Positions 16,804 to 25,606 of a DNA stretch of 44,115 bases are shown one piece after another. The position numbers and the translations under genes were made by a program. The stretch's first letter is position 1. Each line of letters begins with the position of its first letter. Source of the stretch: Candidatus Babelota bacterium (GTDB lineage Bacteria; Babelota; Babeliae; Babelales; JABDEC01); contig JABDFA010000006.1 of the NCBI GenBank assembly GCA_013286795.1, forward strand, positions 1 to 44,115, written 5' to 3'. The notes beneath the pieces are model-generated. The model had not been told where the DNA came from. It worked only from the letters and a program-made list of their open reading frames with translations, and searched no databases.

Positions 16804-17325
16804 CTATTTTTCAAAATCTTTGTAAAGTAGGCTAGGTTGTATACCTCTATTATTTTGGTATTTATTACTATTGTATTTAATATAATCGCCTTCTATAGAG
16901 TGGTAAAAAATCTGGCAAATCTCTATTCCAGGATAGACGATTATAGGTTGTACGCAAAATATTTCTAAAGTCCAGAAGCCTTTAAATCCGACATCTCCAA
17001 AGCCCGCTGTTATATGAACAAAGAGACCAAGTCTTCCAATGGAGGATCTTCCTTCCAGCATAGGAACATAAGAATGAGTTTCTGTATACTCAATTGTTCT
17101 TCCAAGATAAAGTGAATTGGGCTTAAGCATGAGGCCTTCTTTAGGTATTGATATTTTATAGGCCTTATTTTCTCGTTTCATATCCAAAACATGATTTTCA
17201 TAAACCAGAAGTTCGTTATGTAGTCTTAGATTATAGCTATTTGGACCAAGTTGGCTTTCATTGTATGGATCTATAACTATGTCTTTTGAGAGGTTTCTCT
17301 TAATTTCCTTACCTGAAATGATCAT
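16804..17325 (-). CDS. dcd: dCTP deaminase
   Basis: A 173-residue enzyme converting dCTP to dUTP (or to dUMP if bifunctional). The family start is MIISGKEIKRNL, and the active-site region reads GRSSIGRLGLFVHITAG then DVGFKGFWTLEIF with the catalytic Glu. The frame stays open upstream to 17427, but the ATG at 17325 is chosen because family homology begins there and AGGA precedes it. Divergent from the pseudouridine synthase gene. Sequence alone does not separate the mono- and bifunctional types. Confidence 0.9.
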   Translation of the reverse strand: MIISGKEIKRNLSKDIVIDPYNESQLGPNSYNLRLHNELLVYENHVLDMKRENKAYKISIPKEGLMLKPNSLYLGRTIEYTETHSYVPMLEGRSSIGRLGLFVHITAGFGDVGFKGFWTLEIFCVQPIIVYPGIEICQIFYHSIEGDYIKYNSNKYQNNRGIQPSLLYKDFEK

Positions 17326-17413
17326 GATTAATGTCCTGTTTAAACTATTATTTTTAAAATTTTTGCGTATACTATATTTTATATAGGGTATTTTTACTTT
17401 TAGGAAGAATTTT

Positions 17414-18202
17414 ATGCTTTCAGGCAATACTAAAAAAAAAGAAAAAATAGATCAAATTCCCTTAAATGTTTATCTTTCAAGGGGTGGCGTCTGTTCAAGA
17501 AGGGCTGCAGTAGAAATTATTAAAACAGGGGATGTTACTGTAAATGGGAAAGTTGTAAAAGAACCTGGCTTTAAAGTATTACCAGATGATGTTGTTAAAT
17601 ATAAAGAAGAGATTATTGATCTTGAACAAAAAGTATACATTTTATTAAATAAGCCACGTGGCTATGTTACAACAGCATCAGATGAATATGGTCGTAAAAC
17701 TGTTTTGGATTTAGTTGCTTATTCTGCTCAAGAACGTCTTTTTCCTGTTGGTAGACTAGATAGAGATACTACAGGTCTATTAGTTATTACAAATGATGGA
17801 TATTTGTCCCAGAAACTTGCTCATCCTAAAAATAAAGTTACAAAAAAGTATTATGTTACCTTGGACAGGCCTGTTGCTATAGAAGATATAGAAAGGCTTA
17901 AAAAAGGTGTTTTTCTAGAAGATGGCAAATCTAAATTTGATAAAATCACGATAATTAAAAGCAAATTAAGAAAGCATGTAATTGTAGAAATTCATGGTGG
18001 AAAAAACCGAATAATTAAACGGATGTTTAAGCATTTTGGATATAAAGTCGTAGGTCTTGATAGATTTGAATATGCTGGCCTTAAAAAGGGTAGTTTGGCT
18101 ATTGGTAGATGGCGATATCTAGAGGGGTCTGAGCTTGAGTCTCTGCAAAGTTACGATAAAAGTAAATTACATAACACCAAATTAAGAGCTAAAGATTCTT
18201 AA
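17414..18202 (+). CDS. rluB: rRNA pseudouridine synthase, RsuA/RluB family
   Basis: A 262-residue enzyme isomerising uridine in rRNA. An N-terminal S4 RNA-binding domain (LNVYLSRGGVCSRRAAVEII and GDVTVNGKVV) precedes the catalytic domain with ILLNKPRGYVTT, the active-site Asp in GRLDRDTTGLLVITNDG and the C-terminal GKNRIIKRMFKHFGY. The GGAAG ribosome-binding site is 6-7 bp from the ATG. RluB (23S) fits better than RsuA (16S) by layout, but the target position is not certain. Confidence 0.88.
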   Translation: MLSGNTKKKEKIDQIPLNVYLSRGGVCSRRAAVEIIKTGDVTVNGKVVKEPGFKVLPDDVVKYKEEIIDLEQKVYILLNKPRGYVTTASDEYGRKTVLDLVAYSAQERLFPVGRLDRDTTGLLVITNDGYLSQKLAHPKNKVTKKYYVTLDRPVAIEDIERLKKGVFLEDGKSKFDKITIIKSKLRKHVIVEIHGGKNRIIKRMFKHFGYKVVGLDRFEYAGLKKGSLAIGRWRYLEGSELESLQSYDKSKLHNTKLRAKDS

Positions 18203-18205
18203 AGC

Positions 18206-18258
18206 CCGTTCGTGGTGAGTGTTTTTGCGTTAGCAAAAATGTATCGAACCATGAATTC
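18206..18258 (+). repeat. Solo copy of the GIY-YIG-associated hairpin repeat
   Basis: It shares both ends (CCGTTCGTGGTGAGTG and GTATCGAACCATGAATTC) with the repeats around the GIY-YIG gene. The interior is different: a hairpin TTTTTGC/GCAAAAA with loop GTTA replaces the GTTCTAC stem. It sits 3 bp after the pseudouridine synthase stop and may also end that transcript. Confidence 0.85.
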
Positions 18259-18271
18259 AAGCAAAAACAAA

Positions 18272-19105
18272 TTATAATATATTTCTTTTTCTAAGCTTAT
18301 TGCGTGTTGTACTTGCTTTTTTATGAAGTATGCCATCATCCCATCCTGCTTGCGATGCTGCTTCTAGATTCTCTTCTTGATCATCAATAAAAATACAATC
18401 TTTTGGGTCAAGTTTATATTTATTAATAACATATTTAAATATTTTTTTGTTGGGTTTCATTATTCCTATATTACCTGAAAGTATGATATCTTTATCATCA
18501 AAAATTTCAAAAAGCTTTGGGTACTCTTCTTTTAATAACTCAAAATGTTCAGGATCATAATTAGAAAGTATAAAAATGTGGTGTCCTAATTTTTTACATT
18601 CTTTTGCAAGTTTAAATCCTTCATAAAGTGGTTTCGTTATTTCTAAATAATTTTCGGGCAATACCAGTTCGCTAATTTGCTTTATTAATTTTTTTTCTGT
18701 TTTACTCTTGAAGAAATTTGGGTTTTGAACGATACAATCTTGTACCTTCTGACAAAGTTCATGACAGGTCATTTTACCTTTTTGCCATTTACATAATATT
18801 GAAGGTAATGGTCTGCCTTTAAATGTTGCACATTCTTTAGGTTCTTCGGGGTCCATAAAGCACATAAATTCAAATGAACGGTTTTCTATATCAGAGTTAC
18901 ACATGCATTCTATTATACCCAATTTTGACATTACGGCAGTTTTTGAGGTATCAAATAATACACCTCCAATGTCAAAAAATATATTTTTGGGTGCTATATC
19001 TATTTTTTCTGTTACTATTTTTTTTGTCTTTATTTTAGTTTTTGAAATAAGATTTAATACAGCAGCTACTGATAATAGAAATAATAGTATTCTTAATAGT
19101 TTCAT
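18272..19105 (-). CDS. Membrane-anchored or exported HAD-superfamily phosphatase-like protein
   Basis: A 277-residue protein. The N-terminus is a signal or anchor (MKLLRILLFLLSVAAVLNLI) followed by a HAD domain: motif I FFDIGGVLFDT, motif II ILSNYDPEHF, the Lys motif IMKPNKKIF and motif IV CIFIDDQEENLEAA. Motif I has Gly where the general-acid Asp of DxDxT usually sits, a form seen in some HAD-IA proteins, so phosphatase activity is uncertain. Several cysteines (CMCNSD, CMDPEEPKEC) suit an extracytoplasmic location. Divergent from sufU. Confidence 0.82.
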   Translation of the reverse strand: MKLLRILLFLLSVAAVLNLISKTKIKTKKIVTEKIDIAPKNIFFDIGGVLFDTSKTAVMSKLGIIECMCNSDIENRSFEFMCFMDPEEPKECATFKGRPLPSILCKWQKGKMTCHELCQKVQDCIVQNPNFFKSKTEKKLIKQISELVLPENYLEITKPLYEGFKLAKECKKLGHHIFILSNYDPEHFELLKEEYPKLFEIFDDKDIILSGNIGIMKPNKKIFKYVINKYKLDPKDCIFIDDQEENLEAASQAGWDDGILHKKASTTRNKLRKRNIL

Positions 19106-19219
19106 TCTTCTCCCCTATAACTCATTAATCTCAATATAAATTAAATAATATAATAATGTAAAGTAATCCAGTGTCTATACGAAATTATATAAAAATAATA
19201 TACTTAAATTGAGGTTAAA

Positions 19220-19594
19220 ATGGATCTATACAAAGAAGAGCTTTTGGAACATTATAAAAATCCTAACAATTATGGAATAATTGAAAATCCAGATGTTACT
19301 ACAGGAGAATATAACCCCTCTTGTGGTGATAGTGTGGAATTGACTATATTGTTAACAAATAACGTTATTAGTCAGGTTAAATTTACAGGAAAAGGATGCG
19401 TAATAAGCCAAGCAACAGCTTCTATGTTAACTAATGCCTGTGTAAATAAAACTATTGAACAAGTATTGAAACTTGATCAGGATTTTGTACAAAAAATGAT
19501 TGGCATAGAATTGGGCCCAAATAGACTTAAATGTGCCATGCTTTCTCTGGATGCGGTTCATAAAGGGTTGATGTCCTGGCAATTAAAATTATAA
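19220..19594 (+). CDS. sufU: Fe-S cluster scaffold/sulfur acceptor SufU
   Basis: A 124-residue NifU-N/IscU-like protein. It begins LYKEELLEHYKNPNNYG and keeps three cysteines: NPSCGDSVEL, GKGCVISQATASML and LKCAMLSLDAVHKG. The SQATASM form after the second Cys is typical of SufU, which takes sulfur from SufS (encoded at 12481). A GAGG ribosome-binding site is present. No other suf gene is adjacent. Confidence 0.9.
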   Translation: MDLYKEELLEHYKNPNNYGIIENPDVTTGEYNPSCGDSVELTILLTNNVISQVKFTGKGCVISQATASMLTNACVNKTIEQVLKLDQDFVQKMIGIELGPNRLKCAMLSLDAVHKGLMSWQLKL

Positions 19595-19623
19595 ATATTT
19601 CTTGGAGGAGTATTTCTCTCTCT

Positions 19624-19946
19624 CCGTTCGCCCTGAGCGACCTCTGAGCGAGCTTTTTAAGCGAGTCGAAGAGGGAGTCGAATGGGTAAAAAATTATAAA
19701 ATTTATCTTATTTTTTTAAATTACTTTCTCAAGTATGTTCAATTATAATAGTAGTTATAATGTTTGTTTTAATGTAAAAATGACCCATTCGACTCTGTTT
19801 TCGACTACCTTCGCCTCGCTTTGCTCGCTCGGGATCGCTCAAACATCGTCCTTCGACTAGCGCTCAGGACAGGCTCAGAAGACTAAAATCAAAGCGAAGC
19901 CCGTGCATACTGAGCGAGTGAAACGAGCCGAAGTAAGGGCGAACGG
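19624..19946. repeat. Nested inverted-repeat element in a 409-bp gene-free stretch
   Basis: The 19595-20003 spacer holds no gene. An outer 11-bp inverted repeat (CCGTTCGCCCT at 19624-19634, AGGGCGAACGG at 19936-19946) encloses an inner 13-bp pair (GAGTCGAATGGGT at 19675-19687, ACCCATTCGACTC at 19783-19795). The inner loop, 19688-19782, is very AT-rich. The arms carry words such as CTTCGACT and CTCAGGACAGGCTCAG, common in intergenic repeats of many bacteria. It could be a decayed non-autonomous element. Confidence 0.75.
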
Positions 19947-20003
19947 GCATGGGTTATTATTTGTTAGTGAATTGATATAAGAATTATAAAAAGTGAGATA
20001 AGG

Positions 20004-21110
20004 TTGTTAGACAAAAGTAAATTGTTCAAAGAGATAGAAAAAATTGCAGATACTGCTTTCCATGATTTCAGTGATGAATTGGATCTGGCCCTGCAAGTTT
20101 GGCAAGGAATAGCGGATGATAATAGCTTCAAAAAAGAAACAGAAACTTTAAAAACAGAATGGTTGTTGCCTAAATGGGAAGGTAGTTTGTCAGATGTTAA
20201 TAAGATAGTAAATAAAATATCAGATTATACTGTAATAGCAGTTGATGGTTCACAAGTTTATCCAGACAAACATCAGGGTTCAAGTTGTTCTTTGATTAAT
20301 ATAGGCTCAGTTATTTTGAACTATGGCAAAAGTTCCGGTGTAAAATTCAATTCTATCCCCTATGTTTTTTCAGGCCAAAATGATGAGGAATCCAGTGTCG
20401 AGATAGTTGATTGTAAAAGAGAAGAGCTTGAATTTTCAACTGGATTACAAATAGCTCAAGAACTTAAAGGACAAGAAAATAAGTTACTTCTTTTTGACGG
20501 ATCTTTGATTTTTTGGCATTTAGAATCAAAATCTAATTTTGCAAAAGAGACTTATTTGGGAAAATATTTGGGCATTTTGCATCAATTTTATAGAGATAAA
20601 CTTTTAATTGCGGGATATATAAGCTTGCCTAAAAGCAAAGAACTTGTGAATCTCATTCGTGTTAAGTTAACAGATTGGGAGCCACAAAGTTTTGGCAAAA
20701 TAAAAACTGTGGATAATATCGTTGATTCTCAAGTAATTTCTTTTTTTCTTAAGGATTTTCAATATACAACAATATTCAAAAATAGGTCCAGAATAGTAGA
20801 AGATTATCCAGCTCATTTACAACCTTATTTTGTTTATGTTGATGTTGGATATGAAATTGCTCGTATAGAAGTTCCTGCTTGGATTGCTCAAGATAAAGAA
20901 AAAATGGATAAAATAATAGCTATTATTGTTGATCAGTGTATTAAAGGTTATGGCTATCCGGTATGCTTGGCCGAAGCTCATGAACAGGCTGTTGTTAAAG
21001 CTATTGATAGGGATATTTTTTATCAGCTTATTAATAAACTTGCCCTAAAAAATAAACAACAGATAATTACGTCACAAAAGAGCATGAAAAAGCGTAGAAT
21101 GGGCATTTAA
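20004..21110 (+). CDS. nurA: NurA-domain nuclease
   Basis: A 368-residue NurA-family protein. NurA is a 5'-3' nuclease that works with the HerA translocase in DNA end resection. Motifs: the metal Asp in VIAVDGSQVYPDKH, LLLFDGSLIFWHLE, the C-terminal Asp in YVDVGYEIARIEVPAW, and CLAEAHEQAVVKAIDRD. The start is TTG 20004 (MLDKSKLFKEI), with GTGAG upstream; no better ATG exists before conserved sequence. No herA is seen in this window. The family call is firm, the pathway inferred. Confidence 0.85.
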   Translation: MLDKSKLFKEIEKIADTAFHDFSDELDLALQVWQGIADDNSFKKETETLKTEWLLPKWEGSLSDVNKIVNKISDYTVIAVDGSQVYPDKHQGSSCSLINIGSVILNYGKSSGVKFNSIPYVFSGQNDEESSVEIVDCKREELEFSTGLQIAQELKGQENKLLLFDGSLIFWHLESKSNFAKETYLGKYLGILHQFYRDKLLIAGYISLPKSKELVNLIRVKLTDWEPQSFGKIKTVDNIVDSQVISFFLKDFQYTTIFKNRSRIVEDYPAHLQPYFVYVDVGYEIARIEVPAWIAQDKEKMDKIIAIIVDQCIKGYGYPVCLAEAHEQAVVKAIDRDIFYQLINKLALKNKQQIITSQKSMKKRRMGI

Positions 21111-21127
21111 ACCCGAATAATTTCAAT

Positions 21128-21180
21128 TTGACATGTTTGGTTATTTTGGTAAGCTATAAGGTATAGAAGCGCTCGTGAGC
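21128..21180 (+). promoter_or_regulatory. Possible promoter/operator of the propeller array
   Basis: TTGACA (21128-21133) and TATAAG (21155-21160) are 21 bp apart, longer than usual. A palindrome, GCTCGTGAGC, follows at 21171-21180 and could bind a regulator. Weak evidence, offered because it is the only promoter-like sequence before the five-gene array. Confidence 0.3.
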
Positions 21181-21211
21181 ATCTTAAATAGTTTTTATAT
21201 AGGGGAAAAGC

Positions 21212-22663
21212 ATGAAAAATAGATTTTTAGCAGTACTTTTTAAACTTTCTGGATTACTACTATTAAGTTCTTATATCCATTCAATGGACCAAGCACCTTT
21301 TGTTTCAAGCTCAAGTAGTCCGTCTACCCATTCAGAGGATCAAGAATCTTTAACTTTTGAACAAAGAGAAAAAGAGGAAGAAGAAGGTTTTGAGGTTATT
21401 TCTAGAGAAGAAATAGTTGAAGAACTGGATTGGTATTGTCAGTGTAAATTTGCAACAACAAATCGCGAGCTAGACTGGACAAATGGACTAAGATTTCTTA
21501 TGGGCAAAAAACAAACCAATTACGATAATATTAAATTATGTGAATTAGATAACGGAAAATTGGGCGTTCTTTATACAGCTACAAAATTTTATACAATAAG
21601 AATATTAGACACTAATTTTGGCAATTGTTTGCACATTATTAATCCACTAATAGACGAAAAGGACCCTAAATTAATACCTACACAATTATGTCTATTACCT
21701 CAAAACAGAATTGCATGCATTTTAAACAGTTCAGAAAATAAGAAAATAAAAATATACGATATAAACTCCGGAAAATTTTTAAATGAGATAATTATTGAAA
21801 ATAAGTATTTTGAAGGTATTCCAAAATGGCATGATTCCATACAAGGAATCCATTTGTCTGATAACAGAATGGCTTTAATAGTTAAAGATCTATGTACAGA
21901 TGGATCGAGATTTATTCTTATTTTAGATTTAGCTTCTGGCAAAATAGTAAAAATTGATTTAATTAAAAAACATGATTGTGACATTTTTAAAGAAAAAACT
22001 ACTTCGTTAGTAAAATATATAGATATTTTTGGCAATGATACTGGTGGCCAGGCTGAAGTAACGATAAATCAAGCATTACCATTTTCTGACGGTAGATTAT
22101 TGCTAAGAAGTTTTAACAATATATGTATAATCTCTACAGCAGGTGAAGTTGATGGAATATGGAAAGGAGATGGTCTTGATATTTCAGTGCTGCCAAATGG
22201 ACAATTGCTAAGTTTGAACCATGATAATGTCTTTAAAATTTGGGATAATGAAAAGTTTAAGTTTAAGACAATTCAGGATGTTTTTCATAAAGAGACACCA
22301 ATGATACCTGATTTACAAAAAATAGTTCTTGATTATTTACCAAGTAATTGGATTCCAACTATAATTACAGATAAAACTCGGGATGTTTTTGGTAGAAAAT
22401 TTATTTTAGATGAAAGTCATATATTAGTATTTAATCACTTTTTTTCCAATATTCATGGATATTGTGGGGTATTGAATATTAAAACTGGAAAAATAAAAAA
22501 GATTAATTTGAAACAAGATTTCTGTTTAAAGATGTTTGATGAAGAAAAGTGCAAAATTTTAGATAATGGTAAAAGAATAGCTTTTTATGCTAAAGATGGT
22601 TCAATAGAGATTTGGGGTAATCAACCAAAAAAAGAAGCTCAAGCTAGTTCTATTGTTTCTTAA
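21212..22663 (+). CDS. Propeller array protein 1: exported, F-box-like motif, Cys-less tail
   Basis: A 483-residue protein and first of five tandem paralogues. A signal peptide ends near HSMDQ; then come a Ser-rich leader with SLTFEQREK, a block with DWYCQCKF, propeller-like blades (IKIYDINSGKFLNEI, LILDLASGKIVKIDL), and NEKFKFKTIQDVF leading to IPDLQKIVLDYLPSNW (about 364-380), the F-box-like helix. A final blade ends GSIEIWGNQPK. The tail reads SSIVS, while siblings end in CIIC or CVIC; both cysteine positions are Ser here. Function unknown. Host targeting is inferred from architecture. Confidence 0.85.
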   Translation: MKNRFLAVLFKLSGLLLLSSYIHSMDQAPFVSSSSSPSTHSEDQESLTFEQREKEEEEGFEVISREEIVEELDWYCQCKFATTNRELDWTNGLRFLMGKKQTNYDNIKLCELDNGKLGVLYTATKFYTIRILDTNFGNCLHIINPLIDEKDPKLIPTQLCLLPQNRIACILNSSENKKIKIYDINSGKFLNEIIIENKYFEGIPKWHDSIQGIHLSDNRMALIVKDLCTDGSRFILILDLASGKIVKIDLIKKHDCDIFKEKTTSLVKYIDIFGNDTGGQAEVTINQALPFSDGRLLLRSFNNICIISTAGEVDGIWKGDGLDISVLPNGQLLSLNHDNVFKIWDNEKFKFKTIQDVFHKETPMIPDLQKIVLDYLPSNWIPTIITDKTRDVFGRKFILDESHILVFNHFFSNIHGYCGVLNIKTGKIKKINLKQDFCLKMFDEEKCKILDNGKRIAFYAKDGSIEIWGNQPKKEAQASSIVS

Positions 22664-22689
22664 TAAATCGATTATTTAAGTGGAGAAAA

Positions 22690-24048
22690 ATGAAAAATAT
22701 AGTTTTAACTTTATCATTGTTTTTAGGTTCTTGTATTTACAGCATGGATCAACAACCTTTTGTTTCAAGTTCTAGTAGTCCATCTGCTTGTTCAGCGGAC
22801 CAGGAAGCTTTAACTTTTGAACAAATGGAAAAGGAAAGAGAAGAAAAAGAATTGCAAGAAGGACCGGCTGCAAGCCAGTTTCATAAACTTATGGATTTAG
22901 ACCTCAAAAATAAATATGTTGTACCTCGATTATGTTCTTTGGGTAACGGCAAATTGGGAATTTTGTATTCTCAATTATTTTTTACTGAAAATTCTGTAGA
23001 AATATTAGATGTTAATTCAGGTAAAAGTCTTGTTATCGATCCTTTCAAAAACGAAACAGATTTTAATTTAATTCCTGTAGGTTTATGTAAACTTTCAGAA
23101 AATCAAATGGCCTGTATTTTAAATAGTTCAGCTAAAGATAAAAAAATAAAAATATATGATGTAAATTCCGGAAAGCTATTGAAAGATATTCTTATTACTG
23201 AAAAAGATTTTAACGATAAAAGGCTAAGATCTTTAAGATCAGGAGTGATAAAAAAAGGAGTTTATTTGCCTGATGATAAAATGGTTTTATTTATTGGGGA
23301 ACCTGATAGTTTTTCTTTTAAACATTATGAATTTATATATATCTTAGATTTAAATACTGGTAAAATATTACACCGATTCGATATTTTGAGTTTAGGAAGA
23401 GATTCTTCTTCAAGAATAAAAAACAATTTTGCCATAGAAATTAATCAAATAGGAGTACTTGCTGATGGAAGCTTAATATTGAAATCAGGTCGTCAAGTAG
23501 CAATAGTCTCTGAAATAGGTGAAGTTAATGCAATATTCGATTCTGTTGAAGACATTTTTGTTTTACCAAAAAATGAACTTTTAAGCTTAGATAAAGACGG
23601 TTTAAAAATTTGGAAGAATGAAAAATATAAGTTTGAAGCAATTCGAAACAATCTTAATGATGGAAAATTATCAATTGCAGTATTACAAGAACTTATTTTT
23701 GGTTATCTCTCAAAAGACTGGAGTTCTGAAATAATTACGAAACATTCTTTTGGATGGGATGGTTTTGTCTCAAGGACTGGATTTATTTTAAATAGAGATA
23801 ATATATTGATTAAGGAAGTATGCCCTTATGCAGCATCAGATACGATTTTTTCTATATTAAATGTTGGTACAGATACAGTAAAAAATGAAAAGATGTTGTC
23901 CCAGGTTGCTCGTATGGATAAAATTAAAATTTTAGACGATGGAAAAATAATAGCTCTTTATTATATGGAAGCGAAAAAAATAGAAATTTGGACCAATCAG
24001 CCAAAGGTTGCAAAAAAAGAAGTTCAAAGTAATTGCATAATTTGTTAA
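22690..24048 (+). CDS. Propeller array protein 2: exported, F-box-like motif, CIIC tail
   Basis: A 452-residue paralogue. Signal peptide (MKNIVLTLSLFLGSCIYS), leader with PSACSADQEALTFEQ, then blades such as IKIYDVNSGKLLKDI and YILDLNTGKILHRFD. The F-box-like helix is IAVLQELIFGYLSKDW (about 329-345). It lacks the DWYCQC block found in proteins 1, 3 and 4. It ends VQSNCIIC, a CaaX-like box. The spacer before it (27 bp) carries AAGTGGAGAAAA, the same ribosome-binding context as the next two genes. Unknown function. Confidence 0.85.
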   Translation: MKNIVLTLSLFLGSCIYSMDQQPFVSSSSSPSACSADQEALTFEQMEKEREEKELQEGPAASQFHKLMDLDLKNKYVVPRLCSLGNGKLGILYSQLFFTENSVEILDVNSGKSLVIDPFKNETDFNLIPVGLCKLSENQMACILNSSAKDKKIKIYDVNSGKLLKDILITEKDFNDKRLRSLRSGVIKKGVYLPDDKMVLFIGEPDSFSFKHYEFIYILDLNTGKILHRFDILSLGRDSSSRIKNNFAIEINQIGVLADGSLILKSGRQVAIVSEIGEVNAIFDSVEDIFVLPKNELLSLDKDGLKIWKNEKYKFEAIRNNLNDGKLSIAVLQELIFGYLSKDWSSEIITKHSFGWDGFVSRTGFILNRDNILIKEVCPYAASDTIFSILNVGTDTVKNEKMLSQVARMDKIKILDDGKIIALYYMEAKKIEIWTNQPKVAKKEVQSNCIIC

Positions 24049-24070
24049 AGAATTTTTTAAGTGGAGAAAA

Positions 24071-25582
24071 ATGAAAAATATAATTTTAACTTTATCATTG
24101 TTTTTAGGTACATGTATTTACAGCATGGATCAGGAACCTTTTATTTCTAGTTCAAGTAGTCCATCTACTCACTCAGCTGATCAGGAAGCTTTAACTTTTG
24201 AGCAAATGCAAAAAAATGAAGAAGAATCTAAAGGATCGCAAGATCAAGATTCGCAAGCAGCTTCTACTCCAGAAGTAGATCATGAAGCAGATTGGTATTG
24301 TCAATGTAAATTTCCAAGAACAAACAATGAGCTAAGTTGGCTAAACACTGCTAAATCTTTGGTTGGTGCAAAACAGGCCAATTATGATAACATTCAACCT
24401 TGTGAATTAGATAACAAAAAATTGGGAGTGCTTTATAGGGTTACGATTACAGGGAAGTTTTGTACAATAAGAATATTAGATACAAATTCAAGTAAATGTT
24501 TGTACAACATTAATCCTTTACAGGATGAAAAAGATTTTGAATTAATGCCTACTCAATTATGTAGATTACCAGAAAATCGAATGGCATGTATTTTAAATAG
24601 TTCTTTAGGCAAAGATAAGAAAATAAAAATATATGATATAAATTCTGGAAAACTTTTAAAAGATATTACTGTTGAAGGTAAATATGTTGAAAATGATGGA
24701 AAATATAGAGAATATGACGTATTTGACATACACGGAACTTACCTAACTGGTAATAGAATGGCGTTGAGTAGACAATGTAGCGCAAGTTCTTCTGCCTTTA
24801 TTCTTATTTTAGATTTAAATTCTGGTAAAATATTGAAAAAAATTGACTTGCTTGATTTTAAATTTGTCAAAAAATTTATTAATGAAAAAGAAATTATCTC
24901 AGCAAAATATATAGATATTTTTAATAATATTTGTAGCCCTAGTGGGCCTATGATAAATGATCCATTAGCTTTTTCTGATGGAAGTCTACTTTTAAGAGAT
25001 TATTATAATGTATGTATAGTTTCTATTGAGTCAGGTGAAGTTGAAAATATTCATAGAGACAATAATTATTACGGAGTAATGGATGCTATAATTTTTCCAA
25101 ATAATGAATGGTTAAGCATGCATAAAAATAATATTAAGATTTGGAATAATGAGAAGTTTAAGTTCAAGAAGATTCAAGAGATTCTTAATAGCGATAAGCT
25201 TGTAATCAGTGATTTGCAAAATATAATTCTTGATTATTTATCCAAGGAATGGAATTCAAAAATAGTTGCAGAATTTAGTTTTTTTGCGAATGATAGTGTT
25301 TCTTCATATACGAGCTTTATTTTAAATAAAGATAGTATACTAATTAAGAAAATGTACCATAATTCATCAGAAGACATATTCTTTTATATATTAAATGTTA
25401 AGACTGGCAAAACAAAGAAAGAGGAAGCACTGTCTAAAGCTTCAAGGTCTAAAGTTTCAAGACCATATCTTGACGTTATAGATGAGGGTAATAAAATAGT
25501 TCTTTCTTATATAGATGGTTCAATGGAGATTTGGACTAATCAGCCAAAAAAAGAAGTTCAAGATAGTTGCGTAATTTGTTAA
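24071..25582 (+). CDS. Propeller array protein 3: exported, F-box-like motif, CVIC tail
   Basis: A 503-residue paralogue. Signal peptide, leader with PSTHSADQEALTFEQ, an acidic/Gln-rich stretch, DWYCQCKFPRTNNEL, and blades including IRILDTNSSKCLYNI, IKIYDINSGKLLKDI and LILDLNSGKILKKID. The F-box-like helix is ISDLQNIILDYLSKEW (about 379-394). The end is VQDSCVIC. Body sequence is closest to protein 4, but the leader allele (STHS) matches protein 1, suggesting recombination. Function unknown. Confidence 0.85.
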   Translation: MKNIILTLSLFLGTCIYSMDQEPFISSSSSPSTHSADQEALTFEQMQKNEEESKGSQDQDSQAASTPEVDHEADWYCQCKFPRTNNELSWLNTAKSLVGAKQANYDNIQPCELDNKKLGVLYRVTITGKFCTIRILDTNSSKCLYNINPLQDEKDFELMPTQLCRLPENRMACILNSSLGKDKKIKIYDINSGKLLKDITVEGKYVENDGKYREYDVFDIHGTYLTGNRMALSRQCSASSSAFILILDLNSGKILKKIDLLDFKFVKKFINEKEIISAKYIDIFNNICSPSGPMINDPLAFSDGSLLLRDYYNVCIVSIESGEVENIHRDNNYYGVMDAIIFPNNEWLSMHKNNIKIWNNEKFKFKKIQEILNSDKLVISDLQNIILDYLSKEWNSKIVAEFSFFANDSVSSYTSFILNKDSILIKKMYHNSSEDIFFYILNVKTGKTKKEEALSKASRSKVSRPYLDVIDEGNKIVLSYIDGSMEIWTNQPKKEVQDSCVIC

Positions 25583-25606
25583 AGAATTTTTTTAAGTGGA
25601 GAAAAA

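Noticed and set aside
19624..19946. CRISPR array
   Set aside because: Repeats are inverted and nested, not regularly spaced direct repeats; no cas gene is present in the window.
22690..22760. Lipoprotein signal (LGSC) in propeller protein 2
   Set aside because: Paralogues have LGTC, LCFC and SSSC at the same place, poor lipoboxes, while the .YSMD cleavage context is conserved; a type I signal peptide fits better.
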